Origin: Sphingobacterium sp. FBM7-1
GTDB taxonomy: Bacteria; Bacteroidota; Bacteroidia; Sphingobacteriales; Sphingobacteriaceae
NCBI RefSeq assembly: GCF_020687765.1
Contig: NZ_JAJEWJ010000011.1
Location: 1 to 64,000, forward strand
Length of the DNA: 64,000 nt
Reading direction: 5' to 3'
Below, in pieces: positions 9,253-17,684 of the stretch (positions are counted from its first letter, which is position 1; each line of letters opens with the position of its first letter). The position numbers and the translations under genes were made by a program. The notes beneath the pieces are model-generated. The model had not been told where the DNA came from, ran no database searches, and was given only the letters and a program-made list of their open reading frames with translations.

Positions 9253-10800
9253 ATGAAATGTAAATATATAGTATGGTTTTCCGCAATGATTTTGGGATTG
9301 AATTTCTCTTCTTGTAGCGAAAACCTTTTAGAAGAAATAACCGAGCTGAACCTGGATCGTGCATTGTCGCCAACGGATTTGACTGCTCAGGTTGTTGATC
9401 GCACAAATGTTAGGTTAAATTGGAAAAAAGTGAGCAATGCCGACTCCTACGTTATTGAAATATTTGATAACGCTGAATTTTCTGGTACGGCGGCCAAATC
9501 AATTGAGGGCGTGACTTATGAGGAGCTGCCTTATACGGTCGAGGGTCTTTTCGGAGAAACACTGTTCAGTGTACGCGTCGGTGCAGTGGGTGAGAATCTG
9601 AAAAACTCCAAGTGGATTACGACGACCTTCGAAACCGGTATAGAGCAAATTTTTAACGAATTTGATCCAGAAACACTAACCGAAGAGTCGGCTACTCTTC
9701 ATTGGCCAGCTGGTGAGGTAGCCACTGGCGTGGTGTTGATGCCAGGCGAAATCCAACATGTGGTGACATCTGCAGACGTTGCGGCAGGAGCGACCACGAT
9801 CACCGGACTATCAAGTGATGTGACCTACACCGCCACACTGATGAACGGCAACAAAAGACGGGGGGAATTGACTTTTACAACACTATTAGGAGGCGAGGGA
9901 GTGACGAAGGTCACGGCAAATGACAATCTTGCGACAATGATCGCCGCTGCAGCCGATGGAGCGGTATTCGCCATAGAGCCAGGGACGTATGTAATCAATG
10001 ACAAGATAGAGATCAATAAAAACATATCCGTTCGGGGATATAAGCCGCACAAAAAGCCGGTTATTCAAGGCGCTATCTTTCGTGTTACGAAAAATGCCGC
10101 GTTAACGCTTCGAGACTTATCTCTCGATGGCACAGGAGGAGGATCGGATCAAACTGTTGTTTACAATGAAGATCTTGACAACCCATATGGTGCTTTCTTG
10201 ATGCAGAATTGTGAAGTGAAAAACTATGTGAAAGGCATATTTTATGTAAATAAAAAGGCGAGGATACCGTCTGTAACGTTTACAAATAACCTGATTCATG
10301 ATATTGAGTGCAATGAGGGGGATTTTATAGATTTCCGAAAAGGTATTGCCGACGAATTTACTTTTGTGGATAATACCGTTTATAATAGTGCAGCTGCGCG
10401 CGATTTGTTCCGGATGGACGCTGGTGGTTCTGACAACTTTGGTTCCGTGGAAAGTAAGATTACGATTACCCAAAATACCTTCTACAACACGATTAATAAT
10501 AATGGGAAAAGATACTTGTATATCCGGTTGGCGAATAACAGTATATCATTCACGAAGAATTTGATCGTTGCGAGTGAAGGTTATTATGCAAATCAAAGTG
10601 CGACCAATATAACGGAACTTTCGGGCAATAATTACCATAATGCGCCGAATTTCACGGCAAGTTCAGTGTCAAATGCCCAGAATGATACCGGAAATTATAC
10701 CTCCCTAAATCCCGAATTTACAGATCCGGAGAATGGCGACTTTACGGTCAACAACTTGGATTTGAAACTAAACGGAATCGGCGCTGCGCGGTGGCGTTAG
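9253..10800 (+). CDS. Fibronectin III plus beta-helix lipoprotein (DUF4957/DUF5123-like)
   Basis: A 515-aa lipoprotein (lipobox NFSSC, Cys about residue 21). An N-terminal fibronectin-III-like domain (about 38-125: LTAQVVDRTNVRLNWKKVSNADSYVIEIF) and a second beta-sandwich are followed from about residue 220 by a right-handed beta-helix with repeated short rungs (IEPGTYVINDKIEINKNISVRGY, LTLRDLSLDG, ITQNTFYNT). This is the layout of DUF4957/DUF5123 proteins that occupy the SusE-like position in Bacteroidota pectin loci. I see no PL1-type catalytic motif, so a surface pectin-binding role is more likely than catalysis. It lies 18 bp after SusD-1 and is followed by a terminator. A second member lies at 28781. 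Confidence 0.8.
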   Translation: MKCKYIVWFSAMILGLNFSSCSENLLEEITELNLDRALSPTDLTAQVVDRTNVRLNWKKVSNADSYVIEIFDNAEFSGTAAKSIEGVTYEELPYTVEGLFGETLFSVRVGAVGENLKNSKWITTTFETGIEQIFNEFDPETLTEESATLHWPAGEVATGVVLMPGEIQHVVTSADVAAGATTITGLSSDVTYTATLMNGNKRRGELTFTTLLGGEGVTKVTANDNLATMIAAAADGAVFAIEPGTYVINDKIEINKNISVRGYKPHKKPVIQGAIFRVTKNAALTLRDLSLDGTGGGSDQTVVYNEDLDNPYGAFLMQNCEVKNYVKGIFYVNKKARIPSVTFTNNLIHDIECNEGDFIDFRKGIADEFTFVDNTVYNSAAARDLFRMDAGGSDNFGSVESKITITQNTFYNTINNNGKRYLYIRLANNSISFTKNLIVASEGYYANQSATNITELSGNNYHNAPNFTASSVSNAQNDTGNYTSLNPEFTDPENGDFTVNNLDLKLNGIGAARWR

Positions 10801-10812
10801 TTGAGTAACGGG

Positions 10813-10846
10813 AAGAGCCGCATCGAACATTGATGCGGCTCTTTTT
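10813..10846 (+). terminator. Rho-independent terminator between beta-helix lipoprotein and PL1
   Basis: A 12-bp perfect stem (AAGAGCCGCATC paired with GATGCGGCTCTT) with a 7-nt loop and a T-run. It separates the SusCD-lipoprotein unit from the pectate lyase 42 bp downstream, so the lyase is expressed by read-through or from its own promoter. Confidence 0.9.
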
Positions 10847-10887
10847 AAAATATGGGAAGAGCAAAGCCTAGTAAAAATAATATATAG

Positions 10888-12621
10888 ATGAAAAATTATA
10901 TCTTTCGAAGAAGAAGCATGGTATTTCCGATTGGACTATGCCTCCTTTGTATAATTCTTGGCTGTGGTAAAGATACACCAGAAGAACAGGGAACAGCGCT
11001 TCAACCACCCCAAAATTTTACGATTGATGCCGGAGTTGAATCGGCTACTTTTGACTGGGATGCGGTCAATAACGCAGATGGCTATCTTCTCGAGGTAGGC
11101 AAAAATGCCACTTTTTCTGAGGTTGTTGCCAAGACGGATACTATCCAGCAAACTCAAGTGGAGTTCAGCGGATTATCTTCCGAAACAACGTATTACGCTC
11201 GCTTACGCGCCATTCATAAAAGCAATCCTTCTTTTACCTCTAATGTCCTCGTAGAAAGTTTTACGACAAAGGAGCGACCTGTTTCAGAGATACCGCTAGC
11301 GTTTCCAGGCGCCGAGGGCTATGGGAAAATGACGTCTGGCGGGCGTGGTGGCAAAATGATTAAGGTGACTTCCCTAGCGGACAGTGGCCCCGGTACGTTA
11401 CGTGCGGCTATTGACCAATCTGGTCCCCGGATTATCGTTTTTGAAGTTTCGGGCAATATCGAATTGAATAGTAGGCTACGGATTCGTAACGGGGATGTCA
11501 CGATCGCCGGACAGACCGCACCGGGCGACGGTATCTGTATACAAAATTATGAAGTGAGCGTTGATGCGGATAACGTTATTATACGATTTATGCGTTTCCG
11601 AATGGGCGATTTAGCCCGTCAGAAAAGCGACGCTTTATGGGGAAGGTACCGTAAAAATGTTATTATCGATCATTGTTCGATCAGTTGGTCGATTGATGAA
11701 ACAAGTTCCTTCTACGCTAATCAGTTTTTCACCATGCAGTATTGTATCATTGCGGAAAGCCTGAATAAATCTTTCCACGAGAAGGATGACCATGGGTACG
11801 GCGGTATATGGGGTGGTAATAAAGCATCGTTTCACCACAATTTATTAGCACATCATAACAGCAGAACACCCCGTATGGACGGTGGAGCTCGAAATGGAAC
11901 AGGTGTAAGTCCCGTAGGTAAAGATTATGTCGATTACCGAAATAATGTGATTTACAATTACAAAGGAATCGGTGCTTATGGAGGTGAAAATGGCGAGTAC
12001 AATTGGGTAAATAATTACTACAAACCAGGACCATCAACGACAAGCTCTGCTACACAAAGAAGAATTTTCAGAGTTAGCTATGAAAATGATGCGCAATACG
12101 GCCCAGGGTACGGTAAATTTTATATGAATGGAAATTATGTGCATAATCAACCGTCGATTACGGCAAATAATTGGGCGACAGGAGCAATGCAGTACGATGG
12201 GTCTGCCTCCGAAGCATTGTGTAAACTAACCTCTCCTTTGGCTATTGATGAGATTTATCAGATTAAAGAAGAGACCGCCGCAGCCGCTTATGAAAAAGTG
12301 TTAAATCTTGCAGGTGCAAGCCTGAAAAGAGACGAAGTGGATGCTCGTATTGTGTCAGAAACGAGGAACGGAACGGCAACTTACAACGGGTCAAAAACGG
12401 GATATCATGGTATTATCGATTCTCAGACGGATGTCGGTGGTTGGCCTACACTGGTGCAGACTACGCCGGCTGTTGATACCGATGGAGACGGTATGCCGGA
12501 TGCATGGGAAATTGCAAACGGACTAAATCCCAACGTAGCCAATGCAAATGGTAAAGACCTCAGTGCTGTGTATGATAATATCGAAGTGTATTTTAATAGT
12601 TTAGTAGAGGGGTTGTATTGA
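10888..12621 (+). CDS. Pectate lyase, family PL1, with N-terminal fibronectin III domain
   Basis: Secreted or surface lipoprotein (CIILGC lipobox) that cleaves polygalacturonate by beta-elimination. Residues about 35-125 form a fibronectin-III-like domain (FTIDAGVESATFDWDAV, FTTKERP). From about residue 135 comes a PL1 beta-helix: FPGAEGYGKMTSGGRGGK, AGQTAPGDGICI, NVIIRFMRFRMGD, NVIIDHCSISWS, and the Ca2+/substrate stretch DDHGYGGIWGG. NSRTPRMDGG contains the usual catalytic Arg region. A C-terminal DTDGDGMPDAWE segment is an acidic, probably calcium-binding, thrombospondin-3-like motif shared with the PL1 at 27210. At 577 aa it is longer than simple PL1 enzymes because of the extra domain. 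Confidence 0.93.
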   Translation: MKNYIFRRRSMVFPIGLCLLCIILGCGKDTPEEQGTALQPPQNFTIDAGVESATFDWDAVNNADGYLLEVGKNATFSEVVAKTDTIQQTQVEFSGLSSETTYYARLRAIHKSNPSFTSNVLVESFTTKERPVSEIPLAFPGAEGYGKMTSGGRGGKMIKVTSLADSGPGTLRAAIDQSGPRIIVFEVSGNIELNSRLRIRNGDVTIAGQTAPGDGICIQNYEVSVDADNVIIRFMRFRMGDLARQKSDALWGRYRKNVIIDHCSISWSIDETSSFYANQFFTMQYCIIAESLNKSFHEKDDHGYGGIWGGNKASFHHNLLAHHNSRTPRMDGGARNGTGVSPVGKDYVDYRNNVIYNYKGIGAYGGENGEYNWVNNYYKPGPSTTSSATQRRIFRVSYENDAQYGPGYGKFYMNGNYVHNQPSITANNWATGAMQYDGSASEALCKLTSPLAIDEIYQIKEETAAAAYEKVLNLAGASLKRDEVDARIVSETRNGTATYNGSKTGYHGIIDSQTDVGGWPTLVQTTPAVDTDGDGMPDAWEIANGLNPNVANANGKDLSAVYDNIEVYFNSLVEGLY

Positions 12622-13021
12622 TAACACAATAGAATGTAAACAGCTAAAGCATAATATAGAGTGGGCTTATTATGCGGAATACCAATCGATAAAAAGGTAT
12701 AATTTCAGAAAATCGTATAGGCTGGTAGCGTTGACGGATACCGCGGGAGTCCATTATACGAATGAAATGTCTTTTTTTGTGTTCTATTTCGCTAGATGTC
12801 CGTTTGGCATCATAGTTTTGATTGTGGGCCGGAATACTTCCCACGTCAAACAGTATATATTCTTTCGATTGCAGACTATGATCTTGAGACCACGCGTAAC
12901 CAAATGGAAATCAAAGTAAGAAGCTGAGTATATGTATTATTTTGCACATGGTAATTTTCCTTGTCGCGACTGTATATTTTCTGTTTGTTGATAATCAGAT
13001 GGGTATACCCGCCAGAGATAA
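12622..13021. other. Intergenic stretch with no recognisable gene
   Basis: About 400 bp between the PL1 stop and the first decayed gene of the duplicated cassette. Short frames on both strands (for example 12644-12844 minus and 12731-12919 plus) overlap one another, have no recognisable motifs and no clear start signals. I see no terminator hairpin or operator here. It may be degraded coding DNA. Confidence 0.5.
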
Positions 13022-13123
13022 TTACCTGCGTGCTAATTCATCGGCAGGCATCACTTTTTCCTTCCACATATTTCGTGCTGAAGATCCGGTTGTAAAATAA
13101 GGGGGAGTAGTCTTTTAAGCCTA
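13022..13123 (-). pseudogene. Internally deleted remnant of the 305-aa secreted protein family
   Basis: On the minus strand the segment reads PPYFT, then directly joins ARNMWKEKVMPADELARR and a stop. The intact paralogue at 14727 has NPPYFTRS in its middle and NMWEEKVMLADELTGRL at its end, so about 165 codons are missing in this copy. A one-base difference just 5' of PPYFT also breaks the frame. This is the first element of the decayed copy of the cassette. Confidence 0.75.
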
Positions 13124-13138
13124 ATTTGATGTACTAGT

Positions 13139-13210
13139 CTAGAAAAGAACAACATTGGAATCGCCACAGGTGAGGTTGTTGCCGATGGCGAGTCCAATGT
13201 CATACAAGGC
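13139..13210 (-). pseudogene. Remnant of small gene (ALYDIGLAIGNN family)
   Basis: Reads ALYDIGLAIGNNLTCGDSNVVLF then a stop. The counterpart at 15711-15863 is nearly identical over this part and continues further. No start codon is present, so both are 3' fragments of a gene I do not recognise. Confidence 0.6.
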
Positions 13211-13229
13211 TTATGCAGTTTCTCTTTTG

Positions 13230-13673
13230 TTATTTCCTTTCGACATAACGGTCAATAGTAAAATAAAGGAGAATCGGGTATAATATTCCTGCAATAATAA
13301 TAGGCCCTCAGAAGCTCATAGGATTTGACTTTAACATATAACCTATATATTCTCCAGCCAAGAATGCGTAGCAAACGGTGTAGAAGACCGTAAAAACGAG
13401 ACTCTTTACAAGCAGGGATAAAGGTTTGCGCTTCTCACTAAAATAATCTTTAATTAACTGAAAAGGAAGCAATATCAATATCAGAAACATGACGGGCAGA
13501 AAAGGATAGGCAATCCGGTGATGATACTTATGGATACATTCCGCCAGCGTCTCGTAATAAGCATCGTCGATTTTATAAATGCCATTTAACCAATTGCTCC
13601 AATGACGTATGGATACAACCATTGGCAATAAAATAAACGCCAGCAATAAATTTACAATTGTTTTTCTAAGCAT
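13230..13673 (-). pseudogene. Small integral membrane protein, nonsense-disrupted copy
   Basis: Paralogue of the intact membrane protein at 15883. From the ATG at 13673 it reads MLRKTIVNLLLAFILLP and matches the paralogue throughout, but the codon for Trp in NPISFWGPII has become TGA (NPMSF-stop at 13308). The frame downstream stays open and conserved (IIIAGILYPILLYFTIDRYVERK) to its own TAA at 13230. The product would lose the last transmembrane helix. The upstream in-frame GTG at 13697 overlaps the preceding fragment and is less likely as the start. The single substitution points to recent loss. Confidence 0.8.
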
Positions 13674-13686
13674 AGTATCCTTGTTT

Positions 13687-13833
13687 TCAATCTTCACAAT
13701 CTGAGCTTAACGTACTTAAAGGCTTTTTGCCATCGATGACATCTTTTATTTGTTGCCAATCTGATCTACGGATTTCTTCGGTTGTTGGCAATGTTTCCCA
13801 TAGAGCGGTTCCTCCATTTTGTCTAACAATTTG
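13687..13833 (-). pseudogene. 3' fragment of the 155-aa lipoprotein paralogue
   Basis: Reads GQIVRQNGGTALWETLPTTEEIRR, then SDWQQIKDVIDGKKPLSTLSSDCED and a stop. It is almost identical to the C-terminus of the intact lipoprotein at 16340-16807. Upstream of about 13833 the similarity ends and the frame soon meets a stop, so only the last third of the gene survives. A 61-codon frame at 13746-13931 overlaps it in another phase and is not a gene. Confidence 0.75.
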
Positions 13834-14026
13834 TCCTGTCTTTTTAAAAACCAATTTATAGGCATTAAATCTTCAAGACCATATAGGCTATTGGCTCTGA
13901 GTACACTATTCTTGGAAAAGATATTCATCACACTTGATACTAGTATCCCCCCTTTTGTACTATTACAACGTTCCAGACTATATTAGCTCATCTGGAACGT
14001 TACCTTTTACCAAAGCACTATAAAAC

Positions 14027-14386
14027 TCACTTGTTAATCACCTTATAAGTGCTGTTATCACCACCAGCTCTTATATAAGATTCTGTTTTCTCGGGCAATA
14101 AAAGCTCCTTTTCAAAAATGTGCTTTTTGACAATCTTATACAATTCCAATCTATTTATAAAATGTAGATCTGGATCGAAAGGCATAGAGGTGTTTACATA
14201 GCTATATAGCACGCTAGCAGGTCCATCATAATCTACTTTGTTTTTTGCAATAGCACGGTTGATATGTGATAGATAGATTTTCGGTTTATTTCGGATAGAT
14301 TCGATTTCGTTAGTGTAAACAGAATACATTGAATCTCGTTTCGTTAGTTCTTTCCACCTTCGTTTTGCCCCATACATAATTGACAA
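14027..14386 (-). CDS. Hypothetical protein, 119 aa
   Basis: Not recognised. Basic, soluble-looking, with no signal peptide or membrane helix; the middle part (RNKPKIYLSHINRAIAKNKVDYDGPASVLYSYVN) is probably helical. It lies on the same strand as the decayed cassette and may belong to the same mobile or immunity-type gene cluster. A second in-frame ATG lies three codons downstream, so the exact start is uncertain. It could be a fragment of a larger protein. Confidence 0.45.
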   Translation of the reverse strand: MSIMYGAKRRWKELTKRDSMYSVYTNEIESIRNKPKIYLSHINRAIAKNKVDYDGPASVLYSYVNTSMPFDPDLHFINRLELYKIVKKHIFEKELLLPEKTESYIRAGGDNSTYKVINK

Positions 14387-14446
14387 AATATAAAAGTCGA
14401 GATAAAAAAAGTGATAATCTTCATGAGAATATGTGTTTTAAAATTT

Positions 14447-14740
14447 TTATTTATTTTTTTCTAAAGTAAATCCTAGAAAGATACGATTGTCCGTTATATA
14501 TGTAATCTGGAGCAGTGTTTCCATACTGTTCCGAATATCTCGGGGATGATGAGTGATGATTTGGTACTCTCCCATTTTACTACTAATTTCCGTGGCGTAG
14601 CCCTGCGCATCCACTTGTGTTACTATTCGTCCCCCTACTACATAGTTTATCGTTCTTTTAGAAATCGATATTGTTCTGTCAATACATAATGCCCCGAACG
14701 ACCTAATATGGTTCGGGACATTTTCTCTATAATCTGCCTG
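14447..14740 (-). pseudogene. Open 97-codon remnant without a start codon
   Basis: The frame is open from a TAA at 14741 to a TAA at 14447, and reads RSFGALCIDRTISISKR, then INYVVGGRIVTQVDAQGYA and ends GFTLEKNK. There is no ATG before about two-thirds of the way through, and the 5' end overlaps the stop of the 305-aa gene in another phase. I take it for the 3' remnant of an unidentified gene. Apart from this frame I see nothing else in the 14387-14726 gap. Confidence 0.4.
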
Positions 14741-15644
14741 TTAATTCGTCGGCAAGCATTACTTTTTCTTCCCACATATTTTGTATTAAAGCTCTATTTG
14801 TCAAGCCATTATGGCGAAGATGAAAAAAGAAATAGAAATCTAAGGAAGCACCGACAATACCCCTGCCTGGCATATATACAAACCGATCCAATCCTCTCTC
14901 TATTTCATAACCATCGGCAGTACTCCAGTCATAAAATGTCCAGAATCGGTAGGCCTCCTCACCTTCGATGGTCAGTTTCTTACTTAAAAATTCTTTTTTC
15001 ATCCGCAGCGGCTCAAAAGATGAGGAAATCCTTTCCGGAAGCATGGGAAAGCTGTCATCGGGGTATTGTCTCTTAAAAGCTTCGGAAAACGAGTAAATGG
15101 AGATAAAAGGCTGGCCAATGTCAATGGTACCCAATGGTCTGTTCATTCCGTCAACATAATTCCGAACAGCAAAAAACTGTAAGAAAGTTTGATTGCCCAC
15201 TTTCAGCTTACCGTTATGGAGTATTGCCAGTTTAATTTGATTAATAGATCTTGTAAAATAAGGTGGATTAGTAGTTATGCCTAATGATCTGTCCTTAAAA
15301 TTCAAGAGTTCCGAGTAACTAATCTCCCTAATATCAGTTCTTTTTATCTCTGTCCATGATGACTTTTTTTCGAAGTCGGGTAGTACTGCAAAGACAATAA
15401 TTTCTGATCTGTGCCGGTGTGACTTCGGCAACAAATTATATAGATGGACTTTCTGATTGACAGGATATAAGGCCTCTGTGGACAACGTATATTGCGTACA
15501 ATCAAAATCAGATTGTATGTTGAGCGAATCAAGGTTAAGCACAAAGACCCTATCCTGAGCTTTCGCAGTGTATGAAGCTATTAGCACTAAAAAGCTAATC
15601 AGTACACTTCGTCCCCTTGCTGTTAGCATTGCCGTTCCTTTCAT
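14727..15644 (-). CDS. Secreted hypothetical protein, 305 aa
   Basis: An N-terminal signal peptide (RSVLISFLVLIASYTAKAQ, cleavage about residue 30) is followed by about 275 residues with no motif I recognise. It is probably periplasmic or surface exposed. It is the intact counterpart of the deleted remnant at 13022. It is the last complete gene of a minus-strand cassette: 155-aa lipoprotein, membrane protein, a short remnant, then this gene. The repeated, quickly decaying arrangement resembles immunity or accessory gene clusters, but there is no direct evidence of function. Confidence 0.65.
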   Translation of the reverse strand: MKGTAMLTARGRSVLISFLVLIASYTAKAQDRVFVLNLDSLNIQSDFDCTQYTLSTEALYPVNQKVHLYNLLPKSHRHRSEIIVFAVLPDFEKKSSWTEIKRTDIREISYSELLNFKDRSLGITTNPPYFTRSINQIKLAILHNGKLKVGNQTFLQFFAVRNYVDGMNRPLGTIDIGQPFISIYSFSEAFKRQYPDDSFPMLPERISSSFEPLRMKKEFLSKKLTIEGEEAYRFWTFYDWSTADGYEIERGLDRFVYMPGRGIVGASLDFYFFFHLRHNGLTNRALIQNMWEEKVMLADELTGRL

Positions 15645-15710
15645 TGTTATTGATATTTATGTCATTATTACTTAGGTTATTTACTATGCCATATCTAGCT
15701 AATTCTAATC

Positions 15711-15863
15711 TTAAGCGTTTGAACTCAAGTTAAAAAATGGCTTTTCGCCATCAATGACATCTTTTATTTGGCTGTAATTTGATGTACCCGTTAAGAAAAG
15801 AATAACACTGGAATCGCCACAGGTGAGGTTGTTTCCGATGGCGAGTCCAATGTCATACAAGGC
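15711..15863 (-). pseudogene. 3' remnant of a small gene in the cassette
   Basis: Fifty codons read ALYDIGLAIGNNLTCGDSS, VILFLTGTSN, then YSQIKDVIDGEKPFFNLSSNA and a stop, with a TAA immediately upstream and no ATG. The second half (QIKDVIDGEKP) resembles the C-terminus of the lipoprotein at 16340 (QIKDVIDGKKP), so a third, diverged copy of that tail is present here. A TTG as second codon could in principle start a 49-aa peptide, but degradation is the simpler reading. Confidence 0.55.
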
Positions 15864-15882
15864 TTATGCAGTTTCTCTTTTG

Positions 15883-16326
15883 CTATTTCCTTTCGACATA
15901 ACGGTCAATTGTAAAATAAAGCAGAATCGGATATAATATTCCCGCAATAATGATAGGCCCCCAAAAGCTTATGGGATTTGACTTTAACATATATCCCATA
16001 TATCCTCCAGCCAAGAATGTGTAACCAAAAGCAAAAAAGATCGTAAAAACCACACTCTTTATTAGGAAATGTAAAGGTTTCCCCTTACTATTGAAATAAT
16101 CCTTAATTAGCTGAAAAGGAAGCAATATCAATATCAGAAACAAGAAAGGCAATAAAGGGTAAGCAGTCTCATGTAAGTAAACCTGTACATATTCCCCAAA
16201 GGTCTCGTAATAAGCATCTTCGATTTTATAAACACCGTTCAACCAATTACTCCAATGACGGTCAGCTGTGAATATTGGGAATAGTACAAAAGCTATTAAA
16301 ATATTTGTTATCAGTTTTCTAAGCAT
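15883..16326 (-). CDS. Small integral membrane protein
   Basis: About 147 aa from the ATG at 16326, with four hydrophobic segments: LITNILIAFVLFPIF, PLLPFLFLILILLPF, FLIKSVVFTIFFAFGYTFLAG and WGPIIIAGILYPILLYF. I do not recognise a family. The start at 16326 leaves 13 bp after the upstream gene; an in-frame GTG at 16350 would overlap that gene. The disrupted duplicate lies at 13230. It is probably co-transcribed with the lipoprotein just upstream. Confidence 0.6.
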   Translation of the reverse strand: MLRKLITNILIAFVLFPIFTADRHWSNWLNGVYKIEDAYYETFGEYVQVYLHETAYPLLPFLFLILILLPFQLIKDYFNSKGKPLHFLIKSVVFTIFFAFGYTFLAGGYMGYMLKSNPISFWGPIIIAGILYPILLYFTIDRYVERK

Positions 16327-16339
16327 AATATCCTTGTTT

Positions 16340-16807
16340 TCAATCTTCACAATCTGAGCTTAATGTACTTAAAGGCTTTTTGCCATCAATGACATCTTTT
16401 ATTTGTTGCCAATCGGGTCTACGGATTTCTTCGGTTGTTGGCAATGTTTCCCATAGAGCGGTTCCTCCATTTTGCCGCACATAACTCACGATAATATCTT
16501 CACTGCTCATGCCGTTAAAAAGAGTGTGATATAACGAATCTGTTTTTACAAGGTATTCTGGAAACTGGTCTGGGATCTCTATCAGTTGTTTACTCTTATG
16601 GTATCTCATATTACTAATAAGGAAACAGGCAGCTCGAAATTTTTGCTTATCCTTTTTATGGTAGTTATTCAGCACTCTTTCTAATTCATTCCTATTATCA
16701 CCAGCCAACTCAAGTGCATATTGTACTTCCTTTGGAATAGTGTTATTACATCCAACATATAATAGACAACACAAAAAAATAGAGCAATAAAAAATAAATA
16801 ACTTCAT
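16340..16807 (-). CDS. Lipoprotein resembling the N-terminal part of Bacteroidota transglutaminase-like proteins
   Basis: A 155-aa lipoprotein (signal peptide MKLFIFYCSIFLCCLLYVGC, Cys20). The segment ALELAGDNRNELERVLNNYHKKDKQKFRAACFLISNM is the type of helical opening found in Bacteroidota transglutaminase-like proteins, but no catalytic Cys/His domain follows, so the protein is either a stand-alone version or a truncated one. The C-terminus ends QIKDVIDGKKPLSTLSSDCED. It is the promoter-proximal gene of the minus-strand cassette, and a 3' fragment of a paralogue is at 13687. Confidence 0.55.
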   Translation of the reverse strand: MKLFIFYCSIFLCCLLYVGCNNTIPKEVQYALELAGDNRNELERVLNNYHKKDKQKFRAACFLISNMRYHKSKQLIEIPDQFPEYLVKTDSLYHTLFNGMSSEDIIVSYVRQNGGTALWETLPTTEEIRRPDWQQIKDVIDGKKPLSTLSSDCED

Positions 16808-17061
16808 TTCTAAAAGATTTATAATGCTACCACAATGAATACTTAAACTTTTGCGTTAAAGGTCTGTTAGTATCAATGACAGGCTTATCTTATATGTTAG
16901 CTCTTCTAAAATAGAAAAAAATCTTAGAATAAAAAAGAGAATATAAATTTATAACCTATTGGTCCGAATTTCTTTGGAGAGTATAAAGCAGATACAAATG
17001 AGGGCTGAAACTTTTATTCCCCTAAACCGTTCATATCATGTAGTCACAAAAACAAAATGTT

Positions 17062-17508
17062 ATGAAAGCTATAAAACACTTACAAAATCTGATAGAGATT
17101 AATAATGACCGTACATTAGGATTTAGAAAAGCCTTGGAAGACCTAGAGCCCATCAATGCAGATCTTCAAGTTATTTTTACCTCGGCCGCTGCGGAAAGCG
17201 AAGGCTTTTCAAGAGAGCTTTCGGCTATAGCGGAGCAATATGGCGAAGAAGTGGATGAGGATAACGAAAGTGTAGCGGGAGCTATACACCGGGCATGGAT
17301 TGACGTAAAAGCACTTTTTGGTGGTAAAGATCGGAAAAGTATTTTGGAAGAAGCAGAACGCGGTGAGGATGCGATTAAAGCAGCTTATAAAAACGTTATG
17401 GATAGTAATGTGTTAACTGGGCATGCTTTGGAAACTGTTTTAGATCAAGCAGCGCAAATTCGGATGTCGCATGATAAGATTAAAATGTTACGCGATAACG
17501 CGGGCTAG
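17062..17508 (+). CDS. DUF2383 / PA2169-family four-helix-bundle protein
   Basis: A 148-aa cytoplasmic, ferritin-like helical protein. The family pattern is visible from LIEINNDRTLGFRKALEDL through SRELSAIAEQYG, AGAIHRAWIDVKALFGGKDRKSILEEAERGED and AYKNVMDS. Members are common in Bacteroidota and are usually stress-associated; the biochemical function is unknown. It is a single-gene unit followed by the palindrome at 17562. Confidence 0.85.
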   Translation: MKAIKHLQNLIEINNDRTLGFRKALEDLEPINADLQVIFTSAAAESEGFSRELSAIAEQYGEEVDEDNESVAGAIHRAWIDVKALFGGKDRKSILEEAERGEDAIKAAYKNVMDSNVLTGHALETVLDQAAQIRMSHDKIKMLRDNAG

Positions 17509-17561
17509 TTCCAATAACATTTCGTAGTAAAAGACCCATTTAATAGAAATAATGTTTAAAG

Positions 17562-17589
17562 ATGCAAACGTTGCCGGCAACGTTTGCAT
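17562..17589. promoter_or_regulatory. LacI-type operator palindrome, copy 2 (28-bp perfect)
   Basis: The best copy in the window: half-site ATGCAAACGTTGCC followed by its exact inverse, 28 bp with no mismatch. The core 24 bp ends 97 bp before the GH105 start at 17685. A T-run follows on the + strand, so it could also serve as a terminator for the DUF2383 gene. I favour operator because the same element occurs in a divergent promoter at 49520. Confidence 0.8.
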
Positions 17590-17684
17590 TATTTTTTTAG
17601 CATCATAGCTATGAATTCCCCGTTCAAATGGCTATCGTTGTAAAGCGTAGTTTATAAACCAAATGTACATGTAAATTCTTTCGA

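Noticed and set aside
9886-10068. Minus-strand frames inside SusC, SusD and enzyme genes
   Set aside because: They are mirror frames of genes with strong domain evidence and lack independent support.
12644-12919. Small genes in the gap after PL1
   Set aside because: Overlapping frames on both strands with no recognisable motif; no evidence that either is expressed.
13746-13931. 61-codon frame as a separate small gene
   Set aside because: It is out of phase with the conserved lipoprotein tail at 13687-13833, which explains the sequence.
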